DNA of 64,000 bases from Elusimicrobiaceae bacterium (GCA_017525025.1 JAFXUJ010000007.1:352272-416271); one strand, 5' to 3'. Positions 16,309 through 25,386 are shown, counted from the first letter of the stretch. Notes: generated from the letters alone by a model not told the origin. Translations and numbers: made by a program.

Positions 16309-17688
16309 ATGGAAGGAACAGCAAAAGATTTAATTTTAGCCTTAGAAGGCTTGGAAAGAGAAAAAAACATTAAACGAGAAGATATTTTAAAAACCATTGA
16401 GGACGCTTTGGTATCAGCTCTTCGCAAAAATTTGGGTAAAACGGCCCAAATCAGCGCCAAAATTGACGTGGAACAAGGCTCTGTAAAAGCGTTTCAAATT
16501 CTTAATGTGGTAGAGGTAGTTACTAATCCGGAAATGGAAATTGATGTGGCCGGCGCTAAAAAGTACCTCAAAAATCCTAAAGTGGGCGATACCGTCACCA
16601 TCACGTTGGAAGTAGAAGACTTTTCCCGTATCGCTGCCCAAATTGCCAAACAAGTTCTTATTCAAAAAGTACGCGGCATTGAACGCGATAACTTTTACAA
16701 AGAATTTAAACCGCGCGAAGGCGAAGTAATTACCGGCTCTGTCCGCCGCTTCTCCGATCGCGATATCATTGTGGATTTAGGTAAAGTAGAAGCCATTTTA
16801 CCTTACTGTGAACAAATCAAAAAAGAACGTTATTCTAACGGTTCTCGCATTAAAGCTATTATCGCTAAAGTATTAAATCAAAATGATTTGGCCAATGTAG
16901 GAGACGATCCGGTCCTTTCCCGCTACAAATCGGCCGCCTTTAAGATGGATAAAGGGCAGCGTGGGCCGTACGTAATTTTGTCCCGTGCAAATGGCAAATT
17001 CCTGGAAGAATTATTCAAAGTAGAAGTGCCCGAAATCAATGAAGGAATCGTGGAAATTAAAAATATCCAACGCGATCCGGGTTTCCGTGCTAAAGTCATG
17101 GTTTCCAGCATTGATAATAAAATTGATCCCATCGGCACTTGTGTAGGGATGCGCGGAATTCGTATTCGTGCCGTTATGAATGAACTTTCCGGCGAACGGA
17201 TTGACCTTATCAATTATTCCGACGATATTTCTACGGTTTTGATGAATGCCATTGCCCCGGCTAAAGCAGATTTCGTAAAAATTGATAGCGTAGCTGAAAA
17301 ACGAGCTACTATCATTGTACCGGATGACCAATTAGCTATTGCCATTGGAAAAGATTGGCAAAACATTAAATTAGCTTCCCGCTTAACGGGTTGGGATTTG
17401 GAAGTGAAGAGCGAATCCCAAAAAGCCCAAGAAGGTAAAGAAGCCACCGATGCCATCCAAGCTGTTTTTGCTAATGTGGAAGGTATTGGTCCCAAAATGG
17501 CGGAAGTGTTGCAAAAATCCGGTTTTACCAGTGTAGAACAACTGGCTTCCGCTACGCCGGAACATTTATCCACCGTACAAGGCATCGGAGAGAAAACAGC
17601 TGCCAAAATAATTGAAGGGGCCCAAAAATATATTGCTGCACAAACGGCCCAACCGCAGGAGGTAGCCAATGACCAAGAAAGCAAGTAA
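16309..17688 (+). CDS. nusA: transcription termination/antitermination factor NusA
   Basis: NusA binds RNA polymerase and controls pausing, termination and antitermination. The 459 residues run: N-terminal polymerase-binding domain (about 1-130), S1 domain (about 131-205), KH1 and KH2 (about 225-350, with CVGMRGIRIRAVMNELSGER), and a helix-hairpin-helix region near residues 385-440 (GIGPKMAEVL and VQGIGEKTAAKI). Its 3' end overlaps infB by 20 nt. Confidence 0.96.
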   Translation: MEGTAKDLILALEGLEREKNIKREDILKTIEDALVSALRKNLGKTAQISAKIDVEQGSVKAFQILNVVEVVTNPEMEIDVAGAKKYLKNPKVGDTVTITLEVEDFSRIAAQIAKQVLIQKVRGIERDNFYKEFKPREGEVITGSVRRFSDRDIIVDLGKVEAILPYCEQIKKERYSNGSRIKAIIAKVLNQNDLANVGDDPVLSRYKSAAFKMDKGQRGPYVILSRANGKFLEELFKVEVPEINEGIVEIKNIQRDPGFRAKVMVSSIDNKIDPIGTCVGMRGIRIRAVMNELSGERIDLINYSDDISTVLMNAIAPAKADFVKIDSVAEKRATIIVPDDQLAIAIGKDWQNIKLASRLTGWDLEVKSESQKAQEGKEATDAIQAVFANVEGIGPKMAEVLQKSGFTSVEQLASATPEHLSTVQGIGEKTAAKIIEGAQKYIAAQTAQPQEVANDQESK

Positions 17689-19960
17689 TAAAGAGGAAGA
17701 AGCTACCCCCAAGAAAAAAGCGACTACCGCTTCAAAATCAGCCGCCAAAAAACCCGCGGCCAAAAAGGCTGTCGCCACTAAAACAGCAGCCAAAAAAACA
17801 ACCACGGCTAAAACAGCCGCTAAAAAGCCTGCTGCAAAAAAAACAGTAAAGGCAAAAGCTGCTAAGGAGCCCGCTAAAAAAACGGCGGTTACTGCTTCTG
17901 CCGATAAATTATCTAAACCACACGTAAAAGAACCGGCCCCGGTGCAGCCGGTGGTGACTCATACGCCAACACCGGAAGCAAAACCGGCCGCTAACCCGAC
18001 TCCTAAGCCGCAACCGGTGGTCCACAAATCGGCCCCTGTTGCACAACCGGTGAAACAACAACCGCTGCCACAACCAACTCAATCGGCCGCTCCTAAACCG
18101 GCTACGGCCCCTCGGCCATCCGTTTCTCAACCGGGTGTAGATCGCCACGGGCATGCCAAATCCGTACCGGTACAAGAAAAACCGAAAGATGATAAGGTCG
18201 TTCGCATTGTAGGACAACCCACCGTGAAAGAATTAGCAGAAAAAATGAACTTTCAGACGAATGATTTTATCAAAAAGCTCATGACCATGGGCATTTTCGC
18301 TACGATTAACCAACGGCTTGAAAAAGACATGATTGAACTAATTGTGGATGAATGTGGCTTTAAAGCGGAATTGGCCGAAGAAGATTTAACGCAAGAAACA
18401 TTGGCCCTTATGGAAACGGAAGATGATCCCGCTTCTTTTCAGCCGCGCAGCCCGGTTATTACGATCATGGGACACGTAGACCATGGAAAGACCAGCTTGC
18501 TGGATGCTATCCGCAAATCTAACGTAGTCGCCGGTGAAGCGGGAGCGATTACCCAACATATCGGTGCCTACCGGGTAAAAACACCCCGTGGTGTGTTGAC
18601 ATTTTTAGATACTCCCGGTCACGAAGCTTTTACAGCCATGCGTGCCCGCGGGGCGCAAGCAACGGATATTGTGGTACTGGTTGTTTCCGCCACGGACGGA
18701 ATCATGCCCCAAACCATAGAAGCTATGGAACACGCCAAAGCCGCCAAAGCCCCGATTATTGTAGCCGTTAACAAAATTGATTTGCCCGGTGCCAATCCGG
18801 ACCGTGTTAAACAAGACCTGGCGGCCCGCGGCCTCGTGCCGGAAGAATGGCAAGGAAGTACTATTTTTGTGGAAATTTCCGCTAAGAAACATATCAATAT
18901 TGATAAGCTTTTGGAAATGATTGCCTTGCAAGCGGAAATTATGGAATTAAAAGCCAATCCCAACCGTCCGGGTGTAGGGGTTATCTTGGAAAGCAAGCGC
19001 GATAATAAACGTGGCGTAGTAGCCACCGTACTTGTACAAAAAGGAACCATGAAAATAGGCGATCCTTTCATTGTGGGTACCAACTACGGCCGTATCCGCG
19101 CGCTGATTGATGAGAATTCCCAACGGTATCAAAAGATCGGCCCCAGTGTGCCGGCTGAAATTTTAGGGATTAACGGAGAACCTCCGCAAGTGGGTGATAC
19201 GCTTTACATTATGTCTAGCGAAAAAGAAGCCCGCTACGCAGCCGAAAAACGTAAACTAGCCCAAAAAGCCGATTCGTTTGCCCACCGCAAACAAGCTTCT
19301 CTCATGAACTTGGCTAAGACGGAAGAAAACGGCGGAAACGCTGTCAAGAAGTTAAGCTTAATTTTAAAGGCAGACGTGCAAGGATCTATTGAGGCCATTA
19401 AAGACGCATTGTTGCGTATTCCATCGGATGAAGTGGAAGTGGATATTATTCTTTCCGCTCCGGGTAACGTAAACGAATCGGACATTTTGCTGGCCAAGGC
19501 CAGTAATGCCGTTGTAATTGGTTTCCACGTAGACGTGGAAAATAAAGCCCAATTGGAAGCCGAACGTGAAGGCATTGAAATCCGCCGCTATACGATTATC
19601 TTTGAACTCTTGGAAGATATCAAAGCCGCTATGGAAGGATTGCTGGAGCCCGACGTAGTGGAAACCGTTGTCGGCACCGCTACCATTAAAAAAGTAATGA
19701 AACTAAGCTCCGGGCTTATTTCCGGTTCCTTAGTAGATAGCGGAACGGTCTTCCGCGGTTATGAAGTCCGTATCAAACGCAACGGCGAAGAAGTCGGCCA
19801 TGGAAAGATTGGCGGTTTAAAACGCTTCAAAGATGATGTAAAAGAAGTGGAGAAAGGATACGAATGCGGTATCTTGATTGAAGGATTTAAAGGCGTTGCC
19901 GAAGGGGACGTCATTGAATGTATCAAGAAAGAAAACGTAACCCGCCGTATCAAGATGTAA
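17669..19960 (+). CDS. infB: translation initiation factor IF-2
   Basis: IF-2 is the GTPase that brings fMet-tRNA to the 30S subunit. The 763 residues begin with a Lys/Ala-rich tail of AAKKP and AKKTT units (about 1-75), then a Pro/Gln-rich linker to about 185. The IF2N domain follows, then the G domain with GHVDHGKTSLLD, DTPGHEAF and NKID. Domains II-IV complete the protein. AGGAGGTAGCC precedes the ATG inside nusA, so the genes are coupled. Confidence 0.97.
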   Translation: MTKKASNKEEEATPKKKATTASKSAAKKPAAKKAVATKTAAKKTTTAKTAAKKPAAKKTVKAKAAKEPAKKTAVTASADKLSKPHVKEPAPVQPVVTHTPTPEAKPAANPTPKPQPVVHKSAPVAQPVKQQPLPQPTQSAAPKPATAPRPSVSQPGVDRHGHAKSVPVQEKPKDDKVVRIVGQPTVKELAEKMNFQTNDFIKKLMTMGIFATINQRLEKDMIELIVDECGFKAELAEEDLTQETLALMETEDDPASFQPRSPVITIMGHVDHGKTSLLDAIRKSNVVAGEAGAITQHIGAYRVKTPRGVLTFLDTPGHEAFTAMRARGAQATDIVVLVVSATDGIMPQTIEAMEHAKAAKAPIIVAVNKIDLPGANPDRVKQDLAARGLVPEEWQGSTIFVEISAKKHINIDKLLEMIALQAEIMELKANPNRPGVGVILESKRDNKRGVVATVLVQKGTMKIGDPFIVGTNYGRIRALIDENSQRYQKIGPSVPAEILGINGEPPQVGDTLYIMSSEKEARYAAEKRKLAQKADSFAHRKQASLMNLAKTEENGGNAVKKLSLILKADVQGSIEAIKDALLRIPSDEVEVDIILSAPGNVNESDILLAKASNAVVIGFHVDVENKAQLEAEREGIEIRRYTIIFELLEDIKAAMEGLLEPDVVETVVGTATIKKVMKLSSGLISGSLVDSGTVFRGYEVRIKRNGEEVGHGKIGGLKRFKDDVKEVEKGYECGILIEGFKGVAEGDVIECIKKENVTRRIKM

Positions 19961-19980
19961 ACGAATTAGTTTGACACAAA

Positions 19981-20012
19981 AAAACACCTCCCATAATTGG
20001 GAGGTGTTTTTT
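19981..20012. terminator. bidirectional intrinsic terminator
   Basis: AAAACACCTCCC (19981-19992) pairs with GGGAGGTGTTTT (19999-20010) over ATAATT. It serves infB on plus and the pilin gene on minus. Confidence 0.9.
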
Positions 20013-20021
20013 GCAATAAAC

Positions 20022-20528
20022 TTATTTAATAATACCCTGTCCGTTGCTGGCAATGGATTTGCACATAGACGTAGCATTGGTTCCATCTCCCACAAACGCA
20101 TTGCCCACTGTTTTCGTGCAAAGGCGGGTCAAAGTACCATCCGATCTAAGTTGGATTTGAATGGCATATTGTTGATCGCCGGTATTCACAACAGTCCCGT
20201 TATTCGCACGTTGAGCCGTGGCCCAAAAGGTATCCGCACCATCTGCGTTTTTAATTTGAATGTTGAAGTTTTGGGTTCGGGCCTGACTGGGATCGTTTGT
20301 TAAAATCCCGGGCATTTCCACATCCAGCAAGTTCATATTGTTGGTGTAAGTACCGGTAGCCATTTGATAAATTCTCTGGGCTCTGGAAATATCACCTAAC
20401 AATTGAATGGCCTCCGTTGCACGCGCTTTTTCTACCGCTTTTACGTACTGCGGCAAGGCAATGGAAGCTAAAATACCGATGATTAATACAACCACCAGCA
20501 ATTCAATCAAAGTAAAACCTTTCTTCAT
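20022..20528 (-). CDS. type IV pilin-like prepilin
   Basis: The 168-residue protein has a class III prepilin leader MKKG and the helix FTLIELLVVVLIIGILASIA, with the conserved Glu at mature position 5. A prepilin peptidase would cut after Gly 4. The rest is an extended helix plus a globular domain with two cysteines near the C-terminus. It could be a major or minor pilin or a type II secretion pseudopilin; no assembly genes lie nearby. It interrupts the nusA-infB / rbfA-truB gene order on the opposite strand. Confidence 0.93.
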   Translation of the reverse strand: MKKGFTLIELLVVVLIIGILASIALPQYVKAVEKARATEAIQLLGDISRAQRIYQMATGTYTNNMNLLDVEMPGILTNDPSQARTQNFNIQIKNADGADTFWATAQRANNGTVVNTGDQQYAIQIQLRSDGTLTRLCTKTVGNAFVGDGTNATSMCKSIASNGQGIIK

Positions 20529-20541
20529 AAGTAATCTCCTA

Positions 20542-20580
20542 TATTCTAGAATAAAAGGGCATACTACCCCCCTTTAGAAT
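20542..20580. repeat. palindrome and inverted repeat upstream of pilin gene
   Basis: TATTCTAGAATA at 20542-20553 is a perfect 12-bp palindrome. AAAGGG (20554-20559) and CCCTTT (20570-20575) form an adjacent inverted repeat, with another TAGAAT at 20575-20580. It lies in the promoter region of the minus-strand pilin and could be an operator. Confidence 0.4.
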
Positions 20581-20624
20581 AGTTTAGTGCATTTTTAAAA
20601 AAAATGCAAGGGGTTTTAAAATGA

Positions 20625-20630
20625 TATAAT
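20625..20630 (+). promoter_or_regulatory. -10 box for leaderless rbfA
   Basis: Perfect TATAAT ending 7 nt before the rbfA ATG; no Shine-Dalgarno between them. Confidence 0.5.
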
Positions 20631-20637
20631 AAACTAT

Positions 20638-20997
20638 ATGATTGATAGAATAAAACGTTTAGAAGCCCTTTTACTGGAAGAAATCAACACCCTTGTTTCC
20701 AAAAAAGCCGCCAATGGAGATTTTGGCGGATTTGTGACGATTACGGCGGTACACATTTCAAAAGATTTATCAATGGCAAAAGTGTTTTTTTCCGTATTCG
20801 GTAGTCCGGAAGACCGCAAAAAAACGCAAGAATCACTTAACATGCTACGCAAAGAAATTGGCGCCCAACTACGCGGCCGATTACATTTGAAACGGATTCC
20901 GTCTTTTTCTTTTGAATATGATGACACCCCGGAAAGAGCTTCCCGGGTGGAAGCCATTTTCCAAGTTATTGAAAAGGAACACTCCCATGAACAATAG
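20638..20997 (+). CDS. rbfA: 30S ribosome-binding factor A
   Basis: RbfA is a KH-fold assembly factor for the 30S 5' region of 16S rRNA. The 119 residues fit the family, with ITAVHISKDLSMAKVFFSVF and LRGRLHLKRIPSFSFEYDD motifs. It heads rbfA-nrnA-truB-ribF and its end overlaps nrnA by 11 nt. Confidence 0.93.
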   Translation: MIDRIKRLEALLLEEINTLVSKKAANGDFGGFVTITAVHISKDLSMAKVFFSVFGSPEDRKKTQESLNMLRKEIGAQLRGRLHLKRIPSFSFEYDDTPERASRVEAIFQVIEKEHSHEQ

Positions 20998-21982
20998 AGC
21001 AGAAAGTTTGCAGCAAATTTGGCAAGCCTTGCACCGGGGTAACAAATTTTTTATTGCCGGGCATTTAAACCCGGATGGAGATTCCCTGGGTTGTACTTTA
21101 ACCATGACGTCCCTGTTGGAACGTTTGGGAAAGACCGTCTATGCCTATGCTGCGCCGGCCATTGGAGATGATCTGACATTTTTACCTGGGCTGGATAAAG
21201 TACATGTAGGAGTACTCCCCCAAAGGCCTGATTTTGATACCGTCATCTTGTTGGAATGTTCCGATAGACAACGCGGGGGCGATTTGGAAACGATCCTCCA
21301 AGCTGCCAAGACCCTCATTAACATTGACCATCACCTGGTAAGTGATGCTTACGGACATATCAACCATATAGATTCTACCGCTTCTTCCACGGCGGAAATT
21401 GTTTTTCAATTATTTGAAGAATCCGGAGAAGAATCCCTTCTCCCCACCCCGCAGGAAGCTACCTGTCTTTATACCGGGTTAGTTACCGATACCGGGCGTT
21501 TTGTTCACTCCAATACCACCGCAGAAGCTTTGCGGGTGGCCTCCGCTTTGGTTGCGTTGGGGGCTGACGTACAACAAATCAACCAAATTATTTATTTTAC
21601 CAAGTCCTATATTGCACTTAAACTATTAGGCCGTGCCTTGGAAAAAATGGAAATGCGTTTTGATAACAAATACAGCCAAATTATTTTGACGAAACGTGAT
21701 TTTGAAACTTTCGGGGCTACACCGGCCCAAACACAAGGAATCGTCAGTCAACCCACTATGATTCCGGGCGTGGAAGTCTCTGCCCTCATTAAAGAAGAAA
21801 CAGATAAGGTATCGGTCAATTTACGTTCCCGGGGAACCGTAGACGTAAGCAGCATTGCGCAGCAATTCGGGGGTGGCGGTCATGCCCGGGCGGCCGGATT
21901 TAAAGTTACCGATAAAACCGTTACAGAAGTAACGGACGCATTGGCCGAAGCCGTACAAAAAGTCGTGCAGACCGTTGAATAG
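20987..21982 (+). CDS. nrnA: DHH-family phosphoesterase, nanoRNase/pAp phosphatase NrnA-like
   Basis: A 331-residue DHH/DHHA1 protein, by family a bifunctional oligoribonuclease and 3',5'-bisphosphate nucleotidase. The N-terminal metal-binding motifs are GHLNPDGDSLGC, the Asp in LLECSD and the DHH triad in NIDHHLVSD. The C-terminal DHHA1 motif is GGGGHARAAGF. I chose the ATG at 20987, which follows AAGGAAC and gives MNNRAESLQQIW. Its place between rbfA and truB is the usual one. Confidence 0.92.
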   Translation: MNNRAESLQQIWQALHRGNKFFIAGHLNPDGDSLGCTLTMTSLLERLGKTVYAYAAPAIGDDLTFLPGLDKVHVGVLPQRPDFDTVILLECSDRQRGGDLETILQAAKTLINIDHHLVSDAYGHINHIDSTASSTAEIVFQLFEESGEESLLPTPQEATCLYTGLVTDTGRFVHSNTTAEALRVASALVALGADVQQINQIIYFTKSYIALKLLGRALEKMEMRFDNKYSQIILTKRDFETFGATPAQTQGIVSQPTMIPGVEVSALIKEETDKVSVNLRSRGTVDVSSIAQQFGGGGHARAAGFKVTDKTVTEVTDALAEAVQKVVQTVE

Positions 21983-21990
21983 GGTGCCTT

Positions 21991-22677
21991 GTGCCTAGCG
22001 GAATTTTATTAATAGATAAGCCGAAAGATTTTTCCTCGCATGATATCATTGCTATTGCCAGGCGGGTTTTACAAGTAAAGAAAATCGGGCATAGCGGCAC
22101 ATTAGATCCCATGGCAACGGGATTGCTAATTTTGTTAGTCGGCCGGGAAGCTACCAAACAACAAAGTATATTCTTACGATTGGACAAAACATACACGGCC
22201 ACCTTGTCCTTAGGTACGTTGACCGATTCGTGGGACGCCTACGGAGAAGTCATTTCCCAACAACCGGTCCCCCCGCTTACACAGGCGCAAGTAGAACAAG
22301 CCACCTTAGCATTGACGGGAACCATTGAACAACCCATTCCCTTTTTTAGTGCAAAAAAAATCAACGGTAAACCCATGTATGCCTTGGCCCGGAAAGGAAC
22401 CGATTTAGAACGTAAATATAACCAAGTAACCGTACAATGGCAACAAGTTAAATTAACGGATGAAAAAACCATTACATTTACGGTGCATTGTTCTTGCGGT
22501 ACCTATGTGCGAGCATTGGGATACTTGCTGGCGCAAAAGCTGGGGACTGTTGGGCATTTAAGACAGTTACGGCGGTTACAAATCGGCCCGTATCAAGTGG
22601 CAGAATCCTTTGACGGGAATTTGTTAAAAACTACCGATCCGAAGGTACTAAGCCAGCGCATAAAAGCTATTGTATGA
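21991..22677 (+). CDS. truB: tRNA pseudouridine(55) synthase
   Basis: TruB makes the universal pseudouridine 55 in the tRNA T-loop. A GTG start at 21991 fits the family N-terminus SGILLIDKPKDFSSHD. The catalytic Asp is in GHSGTLDPMATGLL. At 228 residues it is shorter than E. coli TruB (314) and appears to lack the C-terminal PUA-like RNA-binding domain. It overlaps ribF by 4 nt. Confidence 0.94.
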   Translation: MPSGILLIDKPKDFSSHDIIAIARRVLQVKKIGHSGTLDPMATGLLILLVGREATKQQSIFLRLDKTYTATLSLGTLTDSWDAYGEVISQQPVPPLTQAQVEQATLALTGTIEQPIPFFSAKKINGKPMYALARKGTDLERKYNQVTVQWQQVKLTDEKTITFTVHCSCGTYVRALGYLLAQKLGTVGHLRQLRRLQIGPYQVAESFDGNLLKTTDPKVLSQRIKAIV

Positions 22678-23603
22678 AAAAAAGAGCAACCCATTTTATA
22701 ACCATCGGGACCTTTGACGGCGTGCATGCGGGGCATCGCTTCTTGTTGGCGCAATTAGAAATGTTGGCAGCAAGGTACCGGTTAAAACCTCTTGTTTTGT
22801 ATTTTCCCCTCCCACCCAAAACATTACTGGGCACTAAACCTGAAATGACGGTTCTTACCTTGCCCAAAGAAAAAAAGCAATTATTACAAGCGTTGGGCAC
22901 CCCGGCCAAACCGTTAGACTTTGCCACCTGCCGCAATTTATCTCCCCAAGTTTTCTTAGAAGATATCCTCATTAAAAAATTTAAAATTGGCGGCATTTTA
23001 GTCGGGGCTGATTTTGCCTTTGGGAAAGATCGCCAAGCCGGCACAAGTTGGTTAGAATCCTATTGTAAAAAAATCGGTATTATATTTGAAAAAACCAGGT
23101 TTTATAAAACCGGTACCCAAAAAATTTCATCCTCTTTAATTCGCAAAATACTGGCTAGCGGTGATATAGCCCGTGTCAATGATTTATTAGGACGCCCCTA
23201 CCAATTAACCGGCAAAGTAGTTAAGGGTAAGCAATTAGGCCGGCACTTGGGTTTTCCTACGGCTAATTTGAGTACGGGCATTTATAAAATATTGCCGTTG
23301 GGCGTGTTTGCCGTCAAAGTGTGCGTAGGAAAAGAAATATATGACGGATTTTGTAACATTGGATTTAGACCGACAGTAAATCCGCTAAGCGGGAAATTAC
23401 CTTTGGTAGAGGTACATATTTTTAATTTCAATAAAAATATTTACGGTCACAACGTAACCATTTGGTTTATCCGAAAATTACGTGACGAAATGAAGTTTGG
23501 CAGTTTACCCCTTTTAGTTGATCAGCTCAAGCAGGACCGTAGGCAAGCCAGCCAAATTTTACGCCGGTGTAAATTTGATCCCTCAAAAAAAGAGCTTCTG
23601 TAA
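22674..23603 (+). CDS. ribF: bifunctional riboflavin kinase / FMN adenylyltransferase
   Basis: It turns riboflavin into FMN and FAD. The 309 residues have the N-terminal FAD synthetase domain (GTFDGVHAGHRFLL) and the C-terminal riboflavin kinase domain (GKQLGRHLGFPTANL). The truB-ribF order is conserved. The stop codon lies inside the terminator stem. Confidence 0.96.
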   Translation: MKKRATHFITIGTFDGVHAGHRFLLAQLEMLAARYRLKPLVLYFPLPPKTLLGTKPEMTVLTLPKEKKQLLQALGTPAKPLDFATCRNLSPQVFLEDILIKKFKIGGILVGADFAFGKDRQAGTSWLESYCKKIGIIFEKTRFYKTGTQKISSSLIRKILASGDIARVNDLLGRPYQLTGKVVKGKQLGRHLGFPTANLSTGIYKILPLGVFAVKVCVGKEIYDGFCNIGFRPTVNPLSGKLPLVEVHIFNFNKNIYGHNVTIWFIRKLRDEMKFGSLPLLVDQLKQDRRQASQILRRCKFDPSKKELL

Positions 23604-23614
23604 GAAGCTCTTTT
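23588..23614. terminator. intrinsic terminator after ribF
   Basis: AAAAGAGCTTCT (23588-23599) pairs with AGAAGCTCTTTT (23603-23614) over GTA. It overlaps the ribF stop codon. Confidence 0.85.
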
Positions 23615-23633
23615 AAAATGTAAATATTTTTTC

Positions 23634-23900
23634 TTAATCTTCGTTATAATCGCGTACAAAAAATACGATATAGGTTAACCACGAAGCCCCGAAAAATATC
23701 CAAAAGCAATAAGAAAACCACCACAATTTATTAAGCGGATTGTAATCGCTTAAAAGAGAACCGATAAACAGCCGGGCTAATACCACGGTCAAATAACACC
23801 ATATTAACAAAACAACCGCTTTTAGCACTACATCACACGTGCCCAGTAGCATGCCTTTTTCTTCATAAGGTTTTCTGATAAAAGCTAAAAATTTTTGCAT
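23634..23900 (-). CDS. small membrane protein, unknown
   Basis: An 88-residue protein with two hydrophobic segments (about 24-46 and 60-82), rich in Trp and Tyr in the second, and an acidic end. No family recognised. It follows the 25169 gene by 24 nt and is probably co-transcribed with it. Confidence 0.6.
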   Translation of the reverse strand: MQKFLAFIRKPYEEKGMLLGTCDVVLKAVVLLIWCYLTVVLARLFIGSLLSDYNPLNKLWWFSYCFWIFFGASWLTYIVFFVRDYNED

Positions 23901-23924
23901 AGTTTTTCTCCGGGTTATAATCTA

Positions 23925-25169
23925 TCAATAATTCCAATTGTTTAGCAATTCATCGGCCTCTCTCCATGCCTGATCGGCCGCATCTTGCGTTTGTTGAGCG
24001 GCTTGATGAAGGTTCTGCTCCATTTTGGCAACCGGTTTATTTAGTTGCTCATCCACTCGTTGTGCCTGCTGAGTTACATTTTGTTCGGCACGGTCGTAAA
24101 GATTTTGCGTCTTTTGCTGGGCTCGTTCAATTGCTTGATTGGCTTTTTGTTCGGCCCGGTTTGCCTTTTCTACTGCGCGGTCATACGCATCCTGCGCCGT
24201 CTGTTGAGCCCGTTGTTCGGCCTGTTGCGCCGTTTGTTGGGCGCGTTGTTCGGCTTGTTGAACCGTCTGTTGCGCGCGCGTATAAGGCTGTTCAATGGCT
24301 TTATCTGCCGTCTCTACCAGCAGGGCATTGGCTTCTTGAGCGCCTTGTTTAGCAGTATTTTGCACTTGTTCGTAAGCTTGCGCGGTTCGGCCCAATGCCT
24401 CTGAAGCGGTTTCATTAAACATTCTATCTGCTTCATCAAAAGTGTCAGATACGGGTTTGACAGGAGCAGGCGTTGTTTCTATTGTCTTGCCGACGACCTC
24501 CGATGTCTGTGGGGCCGTTGTAGAAATTGTTTTGGTAGTAACGGTGCGTGATTTTGTTACGGTACGACCCGGTTGCGAGTCATCTTTATTAAACGACCAA
24601 TATTCAGCTTCGTCTTCAGTCCTACTTTGTTGGGTAGTGGACACCAAGACTCCATGTACACGAGAAGAAGGCGCATACCCTTGCGTGTTAGTTACCGAGG
24701 TAGTAGTAGTGGTGGTAGTAACGGAGGGTTCTTCCACAAATACCCCTTGTATTTGGGCAGGTTGCTGCGCTCCGGGCTCATAATCCAAAAGCGGTTCCTG
24801 CCAGAGATCGTCTTCGGATTGTGAATCCATTAAATACTCCGGTTCATTAAGAACTTCATTTTCCCACGCTGGGAAACGATCTGTGGGCACGTACGTGCGG
24901 GTAACCCGAACCCTTTTATTTTTAAAATAGGACTGTCCCCGGGAAGATTTTTTTTGTGAACGGGGATTTTGTTGTGTATACGTGGTAACTGTATATGTAA
25001 CTAGCTTGGGCTTATTATCCTCTTCCGGTTCTTCGTTCAAACAATATTCCACCCGTTCTATCGTTGAGGAATAAGGATGTTTGTCTACGCGCGTTTCGCA
25101 TGTAGACAGCGCCCATGTCAGGGATGCGGAAAGGAAAAATAACGCCACTAGAATAAAAATTTTTTTCAT
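23925..25169 (-). CDS. secreted Ala/Gln-rich coiled-coil protein
   Basis: I start at the ATG at 25169, preceded by CGGAG, which gives MKKIFILVALFFLSASLTWA, a signal peptide. A longer in-frame start would run into the tRNA. The 414-residue product has a Thr/Ser-rich middle and a C-terminal third made of repeated heptad-like units such as AEQRAQQTAQQ and AYDRAVEKANR, which should form a long helix or coiled coil. It may span or brace the periplasm. Function unknown. Confidence 0.75.
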   Translation of the reverse strand: MKKIFILVALFFLSASLTWALSTCETRVDKHPYSSTIERVEYCLNEEPEEDNKPKLVTYTVTTYTQQNPRSQKKSSRGQSYFKNKRVRVTRTYVPTDRFPAWENEVLNEPEYLMDSQSEDDLWQEPLLDYEPGAQQPAQIQGVFVEEPSVTTTTTTTSVTNTQGYAPSSRVHGVLVSTTQQSRTEDEAEYWSFNKDDSQPGRTVTKSRTVTTKTISTTAPQTSEVVGKTIETTPAPVKPVSDTFDEADRMFNETASEALGRTAQAYEQVQNTAKQGAQEANALLVETADKAIEQPYTRAQQTVQQAEQRAQQTAQQAEQRAQQTAQDAYDRAVEKANRAEQKANQAIERAQQKTQNLYDRAEQNVTQQAQRVDEQLNKPVAKMEQNLHQAAQQTQDAADQAWREADELLNNWNY

Positions 25170-25262
25170 AATTACTCCGTAACAAAATAATAGTACATTT
25201 TGACACATTTTGCACGAAAAAAATAGAAAAAAACCATCCCGTATAGAAAAGGATGGTAAAAG

Positions 25263-25336
25263 TGTCACCGGGTGGGATCGAACCACCGACCTAGCGCTTA
25301 TGAAACGCTCGCTCTAACCAGCTGAGCTACGGTGAC
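25263..25336 (-). tRNA. tRNA with CAU anticodon (Met, possibly Ile2)
   Basis: A full cloverleaf: acceptor GTCACCG/CGGTGAC, D-arm GCTC/GAGC, anticodon loop TTCATAA, T-arm GGTGG/CCACC with TTCGATC. The anticodon CAU reads Met, or Ile if modified to lysidine. The CCA end is not encoded. Confidence 0.93.
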
Positions 25337-25386
25337 GTAAATCTTATATATTTATTATAGCAAAACCGGCGCCAAGGGGCAAATTT

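Noticed and set aside
25170..25286. N-terminal extension of the coiled-coil protein
   Set aside because: It runs into the tRNA gene and would mask a clear signal peptide starting at 25169.
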